Source: Ignavibacteria bacterium UBA2333 (GTDB taxonomy: Bacteria; Bacteroidota; Ignavibacteria; Kapaibacteriales; Kapaibacteriaceae). From it: a stretch of 64,000 nt of DNA. The DNA is taken from NCBI GenBank assembly GCA_002344895.1, contig DDUR01000061.1, forward strand, positions 62,001 to 126,000. The letters are read 5' to 3'. This document shows, in pieces, positions 7,901-17,735 of this stretch. The notes under the pieces were generated by a model. The model made no database searches and was not told the origin of the DNA. It saw only the letters and a program-made list of their open reading frames with translations. How positions within the stretch are numbered: position 1 is the first letter of the stretch; every line of letters starts with the position of its first letter. The position numbers and the translations under genes were made by a program.

Positions 7901-9213
7901 CGTTGCGAACCTGTCGATCGATAGTTCAATGTTGCTACCACATGGCGGCCAATGTTAGCTCCATGCTCATTACCAGCATCACAGCCTCGACGATAATGGA
8001 TTCCGCCATAGAGTCGTGAAACTGATGCCTCCAGTGCTGCTTGCCGGAAGGATGTAAATGACCGTACTCCAAATCCAAAGATGTGTTCGGTACTGTCAAC
8101 AAACGGTCGGTCTCCAAAATGGTGCGTTAACACCTCTGCAGCTGCTGCCGTAATTGTTGAGTGGCCACTTGCATGTTCCGGAAACGGAGGAGTCTGCAGC
8201 ATTGGTTCCCACGTCGGGTCGATATAGAGGTTGATGTAGGTCACCGGGCGAATAAGTGTACTCCGAAACTTCTCGGCCCAACATGCAGTGAATCCGTCGA
8301 ACAAGGCAAATGCAACCGATGAATACACCTCCAGTGCACGTACCATGGGCGTTTTGTCGGCCACCATGACCTGCATAGCAATGTTCATCCAGTGTCCACC
8401 CGGAGAGATCTGGCGCGAGTTATAGATAAAGTGTCCATGGTAACTCGTGACAACCGGATTATCATTCCAGAATTCCGCAATGTGGCGCTGCTCCTTCGAG
8501 AGCGACTTCGACAACTCTAAGACCTCCGTTGCGGCCGCATAAAACTCTGAACCACGGCTGGTATCAAAGGGAATGTTTGGTGGCACACGAAATTGATTGG
8601 CTGATGTCAGAACAATCGTGCGAACCATTCCACAATATGGCGATAGTGGTTTTGCAAAATTTGGAGGAGTTGGCACCCAACAACTATCACATCGAGGCCA
8701 CTCCCAGTCGGGTAATCCCTGCGTACGTGCATATCCATCCGACTTGGCGTAGGCGTTTATCGCCTTGCCGACAGATACTCCATACTCCTTTGAGCGCTGA
8801 AACACATCAGCGGGGACCGTGGCAGATAGTTCAGAAAACTGACGATTCGCTAGCGAATCGGTAATGCCAATTCGATAGACAAGTTTTTGCGAAGCCGTTT
8901 GAAACGCAGCAACAATTGCTACGCGCCAGTCATACGTTTGGCCAGGGCTCGGTTCGGGGCAGCTCTCAAAGCCCTGGAGTTGGCCAACAAGCGATTGACA
9001 TCCTGGCTCTGCATGGTAACCAGCTTGATAACCTGCGAGATTTGCATAGGCATGAATTCTGGCCGCAATCGGGGGCCCAAATCCATCTTCCATGATGACT
9101 TCAATGATGGCCCGATTCCACTCATGGACGATTGAGGCACCACTGACTTCCCTACCGAACAGTGTACCGGCAAGGCACGTAAGAAGTGCGAAGGAGATGA
9201 AGAACCGATACAT
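7897..9213 (-). CDS. Vanadium-dependent haloperoxidase-like PAP2 family protein
   Basis: A cleavable signal peptide (MYRFFISFALLTCLAGTLFG) precedes an all-alpha PAP2/vanadium-haloperoxidase fold. The phosphate/vanadate site appears as PFPEHASGHST (about residues 335-350) and SRLYGGIHYRRGCDAG (about 400-415), giving the SGH and RxxxGxHxxxD signatures. The product may be a periplasmic haloperoxidase or an acid phosphatase; the two cannot be separated by these motifs. GTG 9219 is an alternative start two codons earlier. It follows the CRTAC1-like gene by about 50 nt and overlaps the HmuY-like gene by 4 nt. Linkage of this family with FG-GAP/CRTAC1 proteins is familiar in Bacteroidota. Confidence 0.85.
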   Translation of the reverse strand: MYRFFISFALLTCLAGTLFGREVSGASIVHEWNRAIIEVIMEDGFGPPIAARIHAYANLAGYQAGYHAEPGCQSLVGQLQGFESCPEPSPGQTYDWRVAIVAAFQTASQKLVYRIGITDSLANRQFSELSATVPADVFQRSKEYGVSVGKAINAYAKSDGYARTQGLPDWEWPRCDSCWVPTPPNFAKPLSPYCGMVRTIVLTSANQFRVPPNIPFDTSRGSEFYAAATEVLELSKSLSKEQRHIAEFWNDNPVVTSYHGHFIYNSRQISPGGHWMNIAMQVMVADKTPMVRALEVYSSVAFALFDGFTACWAEKFRSTLIRPVTYINLYIDPTWEPMLQTPPFPEHASGHSTITAAAAEVLTHHFGDRPFVDSTEHIFGFGVRSFTSFRQAALEASVSRLYGGIHYRRGCDAGNEHGANIGRHVVATLNYRSTGSQR

Positions 9214-9264
9214 GACCACAAATTTGCCGAAAAATCAGTAGCTATTCGACGTACGGGGCTAGGC

Positions 9265-12200
9265 TTACCGACGCTTTCTTGGTGGATTCTGGCTGCCCCT
9301 TTGCCCCTTTACTGTGTCATCACTCGTCGGTGTGAGCATACTCGGCAACTGGAACAGGCGGACGGGGCCGTCGTTTACCCCAACAATGATGTAACTCCCA
9401 CCATCTGCAGCTGGCAGCACATCAACACTTCGCGCTGTGCCTGGTACGATAAAACCCGAAGAGGCAATATCCCACGGTTGCCACTGCCCCGCAGTTGTAC
9501 CAAGGAGTATCTCCCCAAGACCATTGTCGTAGGAAATGACGTCAGCATCCATACCTCGCTCGTTACCTACAAGAACGATGTCGGTCAGCCCGTCAGCATT
9601 CACATCAGCGATGATGGCATCGTTAACAGGAAACACCTGAGCAAGTTCGGGTAACGTTTCGGGAGTAAAACGACCTCCTTGATTACGCAAGAGAATATGA
9701 TCAAATCTTCCGGCTGAGTATACACGAACGTTTCCGTCTGTGTTTGGGAGTACATCTCGTAATGACGCACGCGCGAGATCCGCATAGGTGTTAAAAGATC
9801 TGACGAGGGTCGGAATATGCTGGATAAGATTCATACGGGATCGAGTCGGACGTCGAACTCCATCCGGAACATAACTGACGATTTGATCAAGACTACCATT
9901 ACCGTCAAAGTCAGCCACGTGCATCTGTAATGGCTCTTCTGGCGTCCCTAAAATCCTGCAATTCAAACCAATGTTTCCCAGAACGACGTCAACATCACCG
10001 TCACCATCTACATCTCCGGCCGTTGCGCTTCTCCACCATCCAGTGAGACTGTCCAATCCCCATAACGTGCTACGATCGACGAGTTTACCTTTCTCATTAA
10101 TCCAAAGTCGGGGTGCAGACCATTCTCCAACGGTCATTACATCCGCATCCCCATCACCGTCAACATCCAAGGCAACAACGTCGCGTGTCATCCCAATATC
10201 GCTCATGCCTGGCGCTACTTCGGAAGTTACATCTATAAACTTCTTTCCTGTGTTGCGCAGAATTACTGTTGGTTCGTGTTCCGGGAATCTGCCTGGACGG
10301 ATCCTACCCCCAACTACAAGATCACGAAATCCATCATTGTTAATATCAACAACAGCGACACGCGATCCTGCTCGCCGTGTTGGAGGCAAAGCAGCCGTAT
10401 CGAGAGTGAAGACTCCCGATCCATTGTTTCGATACAAACGATCACGAAGCTCTTCGTCGTCAGGTTCAAATTCGGCACTTCCGGTTACGATGTATACATC
10501 AAGGTCACCATCTGCATCAGCATCAAACAGCGTTGCTGATACATCCTCCGTTTCCTCAAACTCTGTAAGACCTGATTCTTTTGCACGAACGAATGAACCG
10601 TCGCCTTGCTGAAGATAGAGTTCGGTGTACTGAAACTTTGCACCGGGCATCACAACGTCGTAAAGACCATCACCATTGACGTCACCAACACCGATGTCCG
10701 GACCTTCTTGTGAATATCGATACGGTAAGAGACGCTCTCGTTTTAGATCATCATAGAAGTTCTCGCGATGTCGAGCAGGCAGTCTCGATGAGACATCTGT
10801 AAAGGCTGGCAAGGGGCGAAATGGGGCTCGTGGTTCCTTTGCATTCGAATGTTGCGCCACAACCGCACTGGCAATGTTGACGTTCGTAAGTACGGTACGT
10901 GAGCGATCAGACCATGTCACCTCAATCGTATCAACCTTCAAGCGATCATCAAGTCCGACCAAGATGGGGCCGTGAGATGATGAGAGGTATCCGTGAACGG
11001 GATTCGCGGAAATGGCATACGTACGATCTCCAGCAACAACACGAATGTGAGCACCGTGGCCTAGTCTATCTGATGGTGGACCCTGGAGAATGACCTTTAA
11101 CGAGCGTCGCCCGTGGTTCTCGACGGTCATGTTACGATACAGACCCGCAACGTGGTCAGTATTACTGAGAACAACGTCAAGGTCTCCGTCGTTGTCTAGA
11201 TCAGCATATGCTGCACCATTGGTGATAACACTGTCGCCAATCCCCGACCCGTCAGACACATCACGAAATATCAGCGAGCCCGTACCAAGGAAGAGTGCGT
11301 TACGCAGATTGGTGATCGGCATCTTTTGGTACTCATCCTTCTTTGTCGTCGTCGTCGCATAGTAGTTATATACGAAATCCTGATCTCCAATATCTCTCTT
11401 CACCCCATTCGAGATAAAGACATCTGCAAAACCGTCAAGGTCGTAATCTGCCGTAAGCACGGACCATGTCCAATCTGTAGCAGCAAGCCCAGAGAGATAA
11501 CAAACATTTGTAAAAAGTCCGTTTCCACGATTAATATGAATGGCATTGTGGACACGTTGTGCGGAATCAAAGAACGGGCCGTAGATCGACATACCACCTA
11601 TCTGAGTCATCCGACGGAAATGGTCCTTCGGCAACATGTCCATGGAAAGGATGTCGAGCCGACCATCGCTGTTAAGATCTGCGATATCACTACCCATACT
11701 CGACCAGCTCATATTCCTGAGTGCACGCATGGCATCGTTTCGAAATGAACCGTTGCCATTGTTGATCCAGAGTCGATCTCGCTCTTCAAAATCATTTGCT
11801 ACAAACACATCAGCGAATCCATCATCGTTGACATCACCGATACCGAGTCCTAAGCCATATCCCTTATCAACGATGCCGGCTGTAGCTGTAACGTCAACCC
11901 AGACTCCATTTCCGTCATTTCGAAACACGTTATCATTTTCACCTGGATTCATGTGCCCTTGCCGGCGACTCTTACCACTTCGCATCACAAAAAGGTCAAG
12001 GTCTCCGTCAGCGTCTATATCGATAGGCGCAGCCATCGTGGCCGACGTAGAATCCGTTAGCGTGATCGGTGAATCAACTGGTGTAAAGTATCCTCGACCG
12101 TCGTTAACGTAACACAGACTCTTCCCTGGTCGTCGACAAACATATAGGTCCAGAAATCCGTCGGCATTGAGGTCAGCCAGCAACACACCAGTGCGCGGAA

Positions 12201-12528
12201 TGATCGAGTCGTGACGGATACCGCGTTCGAACGTGACGTCCACAAATCGAAAGTTGCCTTTATTAATATACAGTCGATCTCCTACCTGCGTACCAGTAAA
12301 GTAGAGATCAATCAGACCATCTCCATCGACGTCTCCTGCTGCAACACCACCTCCATTGTAGGCATAGAAGTCGGCGAGAACATTGAAGTCGTCGGTTTCA
12401 CGAATGTTGTTCGAAAAACGCAGACCGGACGTAGCTGCATCCACTCTTTCAAAGAGCTGTGCACGTAGACTCATCGGCGAGAACATGATGAGAACAAGTC
12501 CGATCATGATACCCAGTAGTGTGATCAT
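9265..12528 (-). CDS. CRTAC1-like FG-GAP/VCBS repeat protein with ASPIC/UnbV domain
   Basis: The 1087-residue secreted protein has an N-terminal signal (MITLLGIMIGLVLIMFSPMS). It contains many FG-GAP/VCBS blades carrying calcium-loop motifs such as DVDGDGLIDL, DLNADGFLDL, DIDADGDLDL and DVNDDGFADV. An ASPIC/UnbV domain lies at about residues 480-545 (LGHGAHIRVVAGDRTY, IEVTWSDRS), followed by a second set of blades. It probably forms two beta-propellers on the cell surface or in the periplasm; ligand unknown. Two repeat copies fall in it, one after the ASPIC domain and one at the extreme C-terminus. It heads the haloperoxidase-like/HmuY-like group and lies 42 nt after the LptF/G gene. Confidence 0.85.
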   Translation of the reverse strand: MITLLGIMIGLVLIMFSPMSLRAQLFERVDAATSGLRFSNNIRETDDFNVLADFYAYNGGGVAAGDVDGDGLIDLYFTGTQVGDRLYINKGNFRFVDVTFERGIRHDSIIPRTGVLLADLNADGFLDLYVCRRPGKSLCYVNDGRGYFTPVDSPITLTDSTSATMAAPIDIDADGDLDLFVMRSGKSRRQGHMNPGENDNVFRNDGNGVWVDVTATAGIVDKGYGLGLGIGDVNDDGFADVFVANDFEERDRLWINNGNGSFRNDAMRALRNMSWSSMGSDIADLNSDGRLDILSMDMLPKDHFRRMTQIGGMSIYGPFFDSAQRVHNAIHINRGNGLFTNVCYLSGLAATDWTWSVLTADYDLDGFADVFISNGVKRDIGDQDFVYNYYATTTTKKDEYQKMPITNLRNALFLGTGSLIFRDVSDGSGIGDSVITNGAAYADLDNDGDLDVVLSNTDHVAGLYRNMTVENHGRRSLKVILQGPPSDRLGHGAHIRVVAGDRTYAISANPVHGYLSSSHGPILVGLDDRLKVDTIEVTWSDRSRTVLTNVNIASAVVAQHSNAKEPRAPFRPLPAFTDVSSRLPARHRENFYDDLKRERLLPYRYSQEGPDIGVGDVNGDGLYDVVMPGAKFQYTELYLQQGDGSFVRAKESGLTEFEETEDVSATLFDADADGDLDVYIVTGSAEFEPDDEELRDRLYRNNGSGVFTLDTAALPPTRRAGSRVAVVDINNDGFRDLVVGGRIRPGRFPEHEPTVILRNTGKKFIDVTSEVAPGMSDIGMTRDVVALDVDGDGDADVMTVGEWSAPRLWINEKGKLVDRSTLWGLDSLTGWWRSATAGDVDGDGDVDVVLGNIGLNCRILGTPEEPLQMHVADFDGNGSLDQIVSYVPDGVRRPTRSRMNLIQHIPTLVRSFNTYADLARASLRDVLPNTDGNVRVYSAGRFDHILLRNQGGRFTPETLPELAQVFPVNDAIIADVNADGLTDIVLVGNERGMDADVISYDNGLGEILLGTTAGQWQPWDIASSGFIVPGTARSVDVLPAADGGSYIIVGVNDGPVRLFQLPSMLTPTSDDTVKGQRGSQNPPRKRR
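9295..9310 (+). repeat. Bipartite C-rich repeat copy, 3' end of the CRTAC1-like gene
   Basis: GCCCCTTTGCCCCTTT, the cleanest copy, period 8. On the coding strand it is G-rich and encodes VKGQRG about ten residues before the stop. Confidence 0.8.
10811..10827 (+). repeat. Bipartite G-rich repeat copy within the CRTAC1-like gene
   Basis: AAGGGGCGAAATGGGGC; encodes APFRPLPA, in the linker between the ASPIC/UnbV domain and the second propeller. This is the GCGAA-spacer variant. Confidence 0.7.
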
Positions 12529-12570
12529 GACAACGTTCGGGATGGATGGGACTGCTGTGGTGAGCGGATG

Positions 12571-13653
12571 TTACGTCCGCGTTCTAACAAGGATAGTCAG
12601 ACCAACGAGGAAAAACAAGGCATTGGAGCTCCAGGCCACAACCCAAACGGGGAAATCGAGATCTGTACCCATTGCCTGAGAGATTCGAGAGAAGGCGATG
12701 TAGACAAAAGAAACAACCATTGCAGCGGCAATGTTTACAGCAATCCCACCACGACGTCGAACACTGGCAAATGGGACGGCAATCAACAAGACGATGGCAT
12801 TTGCAAACGGGAAGGCCCATTGTCCGTAATAGTCAATCTCGAGGCGACGCGTATCCTTCCCGCCGATCTTCTTCGTTTCAATGTAGTCCCACAGCTCATC
12901 AAACGTAAGTTCATCAGTGTTCCGCTGAAGTCGCACGATACGATCATGTGTGATGGCAAATGGCAATACGGCATTGTTTACGGTTGTCACATCAAGGCTA
13001 TCACCTATAGTTACGCGTCGAATTGCCGTTGGAGCTACCCATGCCGATCGAACCGTGTCCCAGTTCATAATCGGTGCTTCAATGCGTTCCAGAAGCCTAG
13101 GATGCAGTTCGTTCGTAAACGTCTCAATTGATACGATTCTCCCTTGCCGCGCTATTGCGTCATACGACTCCACACTGACGTTACGCGTTGGCTGATCGCG
13201 GAAGTATAAACGATACAGCGCTTCACCCCCTGTCCCTCTCGCCAAATATTCACGTTCGATACGAAATTTCTCTGCATTCGCAACCGGAACGATCCATCCG
13301 TTAAAGTACAATTGAGCAAATGACATCGTTAGGCCAAACACAAGTAGCGGTGCCATAAGACGATAGAGACTCATACCGGACGATCTCATCGCCGTCGTCT
13401 CATTGTTTGTCGACAACCTGCCAATACTAAACAGTGAGGCCAAAAGCATTCCTACGGGAAAGAGCAGCTCAAGGATCTGCGGCAGGAATGAGACGTAGTA
13501 CGTGACAATAACACCGAAGGTAGCGTTGTGATCCAGGAAAGCATCAAGGCTTTCCAACATATCAACAACAATAAAGATGACGCAAAGTGCACCGACGGAG
13601 AAGAACAACGTCGATGCAAACTGTCGAAGCACATAGCGGTCAACGAGCCGCAC
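12571..13653 (-). CDS. LptF/LptG family LPS-export permease
   Basis: The 360-residue membrane protein has the family N-terminus (VRLVDRYVLRQFASTLFFSVGA) with three helices, a periplasmic beta-rich section at about residues 110-255, and three C-terminal helices. Segments such as LLFPVGMLLASLFSIGRLS and MRSSGMSLYRLM are typical. With LptB it extracts lipopolysaccharide from the inner membrane and feeds the Lpt bridge. LptF and LptG cannot be told apart here. The GTG start at 13653 overlaps the end of ftsX by 14 nt, indicating co-translation. Confidence 0.88.
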   Translation of the reverse strand: MRLVDRYVLRQFASTLFFSVGALCVIFIVVDMLESLDAFLDHNATFGVIVTYYVSFLPQILELLFPVGMLLASLFSIGRLSTNNETTAMRSSGMSLYRLMAPLLVFGLTMSFAQLYFNGWIVPVANAEKFRIEREYLARGTGGEALYRLYFRDQPTRNVSVESYDAIARQGRIVSIETFTNELHPRLLERIEAPIMNWDTVRSAWVAPTAIRRVTIGDSLDVTTVNNAVLPFAITHDRIVRLQRNTDELTFDELWDYIETKKIGGKDTRRLEIDYYGQWAFPFANAIVLLIAVPFASVRRRGGIAVNIAAAMVVSFVYIAFSRISQAMGTDLDFPVWVVAWSSNALFFLVGLTILVRTRT

Positions 13654-14539
13654 GATCAGCCTTTCGAATAGCCGTCGATGTCCGCACCGTCGTGAGACCC
13701 TGAACTATCGTCACAATCGCACCGAACACTGCAAGACCACCCAAAGCCAGAGCGATTTCGTAAACGGTAACACTCTCCAACCACGGCCACACCTGCAGTG
13801 CAGATTGACGTGTACCGACAATAACACCAGTAGCTCCTGCAAGCCCAAGTGCTCCACAGAACATCCCGACCAACATATGTGGTCGAATTGACTGCCACGA
13901 AGACGCACCGAGAAGACTCACCACGGGAAAGTCTTCTTCAGCTCGGTGCAATTCGGCACGCAGTGCATATCCAATCGCTGTGGAGACAACGGCGAGTGTG
14001 AGGATGCCAGCAAGAAGACTTACGATGATAAGGTGGTAACGGCGCTCGTCTAAACGTACAAGTGTGACATCCGGAGTTGCCACGACGTCAACGTTATCAG
14101 CCTGCGGCAAATTGAGGAGAAGGAACTCAAAACTCTCAGCACCATGTTTGCTTGTGTTATTGTACTTCAATGCCACGCGAATGATAGACGGGAGAGCGGC
14201 AAGACTCTTCGCCGCATCATCTGCCAAACCAAGGTCGGTAGCGAATTCTTCCCAAACAGCCTCATCATCGACGATATATGCTTGCTGAACGGCTTCAATC
14301 TTCCGAATAGCTTTCAGGGTTGCGATGGTTATTGAGTCTGATGCAGTTGACGCCATTACAACATCGATACGGACATCAACGGTTTGCCGCACAACATCTC
14401 TCCAGGCAGCAAGTGCCCAGATGATACCACCCACCACCCATAGTGCTGTCAGAAACGATGTAAGAACCATACGCAATACCGGACCCCGCCGACGTTGCAG
14501 AAGCTTCCATGCCATGTTCGTTGCAAACCACATCTTCAT
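13640..14539 (-). CDS. ftsX: FtsX-like cell-division ABC permease
   Basis: The 299-residue protein has one N-terminal helix, a periplasmic domain (residues about 55-165) and three C-terminal helices in FtsX order, including EEDFPVVSLLGAS, the coupling-loop region, and VTVYEIALALGGL. FtsX with the ATPase FtsE transmits a cytoplasmic signal to peptidoglycan hydrolase activators such as EnvC at the division site. No ftsE is in the window. The start ATG overlaps the stop of the flippase gene (ATGA), so it is translated with polysaccharide genes rather than with ftsE. An EnvC-like gene lies about 11 kb away at 2.1-3.3 kb. Confidence 0.82.
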   Translation of the reverse strand: MKMWFATNMAWKLLQRRRGPVLRMVLTSFLTALWVVGGIIWALAAWRDVVRQTVDVRIDVVMASTASDSITIATLKAIRKIEAVQQAYIVDDEAVWEEFATDLGLADDAAKSLAALPSIIRVALKYNNTSKHGAESFEFLLLNLPQADNVDVVATPDVTLVRLDERRYHLIIVSLLAGILTLAVVSTAIGYALRAELHRAEEDFPVVSLLGASSWQSIRPHMLVGMFCGALGLAGATGVIVGTRQSALQVWPWLESVTVYEIALALGGLAVFGAIVTIVQGLTTVRTSTAIRKADRAAR

Positions 14540-15840
14540 ACGTCCTCCGGCTTTCGCCTTGTGATGGCATTCCGTACGTCACGTGCGGCACGAAACATTG
14601 CAGACCACGGAAATTGGAGTTCCGTTCGAACGTACACAAAACAGAGACCGCCAACGACGAGCGAATTGATGACGAGTGCCAGACCGACAAAGTCAGGTTG
14701 CCCAAACTCTCCAACTGCAAAGAGTGTCACGAGTCCAGCCAATAACCCAACAGCCGTATACCGAACTACAATTGTACTCCGTCCATAGGCAGCGATTACG
14801 CTGGACATGAGGAGAAACGGCATACCCAACGTGGCAAACAGAAGAACGTTAAAATGTGGTACTACCTGACGAAACTTCTCTCCGAGAAGGGTAGGAATAA
14901 GATCGCTTCCGCCCAGTTCCAATACAATAATTGCGAACACTGTAGGGAGGAGTGTTACGCTAATTGCCTTTGTAACAAGTATTCGCAAGTCATCAAATCG
15001 CTGCTGGCTATGCATTCGAACGGCTGCAGGATAGAGCAACGTTGTAACGGCGTCAAAAGCTTGTTCAAAGAATCTGAACAAGTTCTTTGCCTGATTGTAG
15101 AAGCCCGCCACAGCTGGTCCAAAGTATCCAGCTATGATCATAACATCAAGTTGACGCGGTGTGGCATAAAGGGCCGTCGCAGCTGCCATGGGCACGCCGA
15201 ATTTGAAGTAATCCGCGAATCGCACCGTGCCCGCGAATCCAAACACCAGGCTTTTTCTCGCAAGCACCAAGGCCATTAGCGAGGAAGCTGCCATGCCAAC
15301 AAAGTCGATACGAATAATGTCTTCGAGTGTAGCAAGCGACGACGTTTGTACGGCATGAAACGTCATAATGGTTCGTACTCCGAACCAAACGGCATCAGTA
15401 ATAAACAGATCACGTATTCTGAGGTCACGATAGAAGATCTTTAAGCAGAACATTCTCGGCATCGTGAGCAGACAGTACAACGGCAACATTGCAGCCACTG
15501 TCGCAAACCGATCATCGTCATACAACCGCGAGAGTGGCCCGAGAAAGGCCCACAGAAGCCCAATACTTATGGCGGTTATTGCCACATGAATGATCAGGGC
15601 CATCGTATTGATTCGACGTCGCTCCGACTCCTGGGTACCGAATTGTATGATACCTTGAAGAGCCGACCCATCAGAAACAATCATAATCCACGTATTCATT
15701 GATACGAGGAGTGTAAACATTCCGTACGCGTCTGGAGGCAGAATGGCAAACTGATAGAGCTGAACAAGACCATACAGGACGTAAAGTCCTTTGTCTGCGA
15801 GTGACCACGTGATCTTGCCCAGATGGGCGGTTAGCTTCAT
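14536..15840 (-). CDS. Polysaccharide flippase (MOP superfamily, Wzx-like)
   Basis: About 12-14 hydrophobic helices with the architecture of oligosaccharide/lipid-linked repeat-unit flippases. The starting segment is HLGKITWSLADKGLYVLYGL, and PMAAATALYATPRQLDVMIIA is typical of the middle of the family. It would turn undecaprenyl-linked sugar units across the inner membrane. ATG 15840 is preferred; an in-frame ATG at 15885 would run into the heparinase-like gene. It is placed between the heparinase-like gene and ftsX, and fits an exopolysaccharide locus with asnB, FkbM and GT4 genes nearby. Confidence 0.82.
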   Translation of the reverse strand: MKLTAHLGKITWSLADKGLYVLYGLVQLYQFAILPPDAYGMFTLLVSMNTWIMIVSDGSALQGIIQFGTQESERRRINTMALIIHVAITAISIGLLWAFLGPLSRLYDDDRFATVAAMLPLYCLLTMPRMFCLKIFYRDLRIRDLFITDAVWFGVRTIMTFHAVQTSSLATLEDIIRIDFVGMAASSLMALVLARKSLVFGFAGTVRFADYFKFGVPMAAATALYATPRQLDVMIIAGYFGPAVAGFYNQAKNLFRFFEQAFDAVTTLLYPAAVRMHSQQRFDDLRILVTKAISVTLLPTVFAIIVLELGGSDLIPTLLGEKFRQVVPHFNVLLFATLGMPFLLMSSVIAAYGRSTIVVRYTAVGLLAGLVTLFAVGEFGQPDFVGLALVINSLVVGGLCFVYVRTELQFPWSAMFRAARDVRNAITRRKPEDV

Positions 15841-15863
15841 CGGCGCAAAGGTACGGAACGACG

Positions 15864-17729
15864 TCAGGCCACGGATAGGGTCCAACGACTGACGTCATCA
15901 ATCACGTCAACAGTAACAACGGCATTATCCCTGCTTACTCCATAGGCAGGGGCACAGACTGATGGCCGGACATGGATTCGACCACCATCTACAATGTGTA
16001 ACGTAGCAAGGACGCCCCCTTGCCCCTTTACCGAAAACTCAACCACTCTGTCAACAATCCGGACGTCGATGTCAGGAGCAATCGGGAAATGTAGCGATGC
16101 TCGTTCACCGGGTGATGTGCGATAGACGTCTTCACCGTGAAGCCGTTGACCGTCAATTACGATCGAACGTATATGTGGAGCACCATATCCCTCATGTCGG
16201 CCAACCCACGAATACGACGATCGCTCAAGAACGGTTGTTCGTGTGTGATCAGGCATCATCCAGAACAGGCCTTCACCACTATCGTTCGGCCAAACCAGTT
16301 GCTCCCGTCCCTCTACAACAAGTGTTGCATGTAAGGAAGTCGACCTGTCCATATTACGTCGTGTCGGATTGCCCGTGTACGTATAACATCCTGAGTCGAT
16401 AACAATATCTTGTGACCCTACCCGGAAGGTAATCGCATTTCGATCGTTGTGTGCGTGACCTCCTTTGCCAAACTGTCCAACACCACCACAACGTAACGTC
16501 GCTGAAAATGATGGCATATGCACAACATCCAGACCGAATCGAGGGAATGCCACAGTATACTCTTGTGGTCGAACAACTGGCTGCCAGAATCCGGCAAGTT
16601 GGGCCGTATCCAGTAAAAGAGATGTGTCTGCCGAGTAGTCCACAACCTTTATCAACATACCGTCATCATTATCACCTACAAGTGGCATACCAACAGACTC
16701 TAACACATGAAGAGCATCAACTGCCGTACGAATCCGCTCTCTCACCGCCATCGGTATATCATGACGATCATAGTGCCGAAGCGCGTAAATCATCACAAAC
16801 AGATCAACCATGTGGCGATGATATCCCGTCGACGCTTCGATATTCATGCCATCATCAGCGAACTGAACCAGACACTCTGAATCAAGTTCGCGCGTGGCAA
16901 AATCGTACCATCCAGACGTATCGTCACCGTGAAGAAGAAGGCCTGCAGCTAACAGACCAACAAGGTTACCGGTATAATGAGATGTTCGCATGCCTCCTGC
17001 CCACTCCAGATGAGCCAGGACGAATTGTACATGATCTACGGCGAACTCAATCAGACGCCGCTCGAGAACATCATCAACAACGCCGCAGAGTCGGAAGTCA
17101 TTCCACGCCATTACAGCGATACAACAACGCATTCCAACACCCATTGGGAAAGCCCACGGCAGTCCATACCCCGGCGGAAATCGCGAGCAAAAGTCATTGA
17201 GCTGTGCTCGAAAACAATCAAGGTTACGCTGCGCACGTTCCGGACGAAGGCGTGCGTCGAGTGCGAGAGCTGACCATTGATGGGCGCGTGAAAATTCATG
17301 GGGGACCCGCACGTCGGCATCTCCCAGCGTTAGCCCCTTGGTGATCTCTACTCGTGGCATCCAAACGTCTGCAGATGTATACCAGGCATCTTCCGGCCAC
17401 GTGGCACCAGCAGCTGGATGCTCTGTCCAGGGTAACCTGAGTCCATCACCCGTACTACGAATCACAAACGTTGACCCCATCACATCAATCGTTCCGTCAT
17501 CAATCATCGTGTCAACATAGTCGGCGAGCCGTTTGCCATGCTGTTCAATCCACGGTGCCGATGGCATTGGAGTGTTTATGACGTGAAACGATGGCAGAGG
17601 CCCTCGTTCATGACGTGATGCCGCCCAACGGCGTGCTGACCTCCGGCGTTTGAAGGCAAAGAGCAGCTTTCCGATGAGAAAGGGGCGAACGGGGCCGAGT
17701 GACAATCGTAGTCGAGTGGAGACGTCCAT
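15864..17729 (-). CDS. Heparinase II/III-like (alginate lyase fold) protein
   Basis: The 621-residue protein has an all-alpha toroid N-terminal half and a beta-sandwich C-terminal half. The family signature GKGGHAHNDRNAITF (about residues 425-440), followed by DIVIDSGCYTYTG, is clear. Members cleave uronic-acid polysaccharides by beta-elimination. Those located in polysaccharide biosynthesis clusters with asnB are thought to trim or edit the polymer during export. No signal peptide is obvious; the N-terminus is basic and contains a repeat copy. It diverges from asnB across 48 bp. Confidence 0.85.
   Translation of the reverse strand: MDVSTRLRLSLGPVRPFLIGKLLFAFKRRRSARRWAASRHERGPLPSFHVINTPMPSAPWIEQHGKRLADYVDTMIDDGTIDVMGSTFVIRSTGDGLRLPWTEHPAAGATWPEDAWYTSADVWMPRVEITKGLTLGDADVRVPHEFSRAHQWSALALDARLRPERAQRNLDCFRAQLNDFCSRFPPGYGLPWAFPMGVGMRCCIAVMAWNDFRLCGVVDDVLERRLIEFAVDHVQFVLAHLEWAGGMRTSHYTGNLVGLLAAGLLLHGDDTSGWYDFATRELDSECLVQFADDGMNIEASTGYHRHMVDLFVMIYALRHYDRHDIPMAVRERIRTAVDALHVLESVGMPLVGDNDDGMLIKVVDYSADTSLLLDTAQLAGFWQPVVRPQEYTVAFPRFGLDVVHMPSFSATLRCGGVGQFGKGGHAHNDRNAITFRVGSQDIVIDSGCYTYTGNPTRRNMDRSTSLHATLVVEGREQLVWPNDSGEGLFWMMPDHTRTTVLERSSYSWVGRHEGYGAPHIRSIVIDGQRLHGEDVYRTSPGERASLHFPIAPDIDVRIVDRVVEFSVKGQGGVLATLHIVDGGRIHVRPSVCAPAYGVSRDNAVVTVDVIDDVSRWTLSVA
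16014..16029 (+). repeat. Bipartite C-rich repeat copy, 3' part of the heparinase-like gene
   Basis: GCCCCCTTGCCCCTTT; encodes VKGQGGV near the C-terminus, in a beta-strand connection. Confidence 0.75.
17679..17695 (+). repeat. Bipartite G-rich repeat copy, 5' part of the heparinase-like gene
   Basis: AAAGGGGCGAACGGGGC; encodes GPVRPFLI close to the N-terminus. The same gene carries the opposite orientation at its other end. Confidence 0.7.
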
Positions 17730-17735
17730 CGGTCA

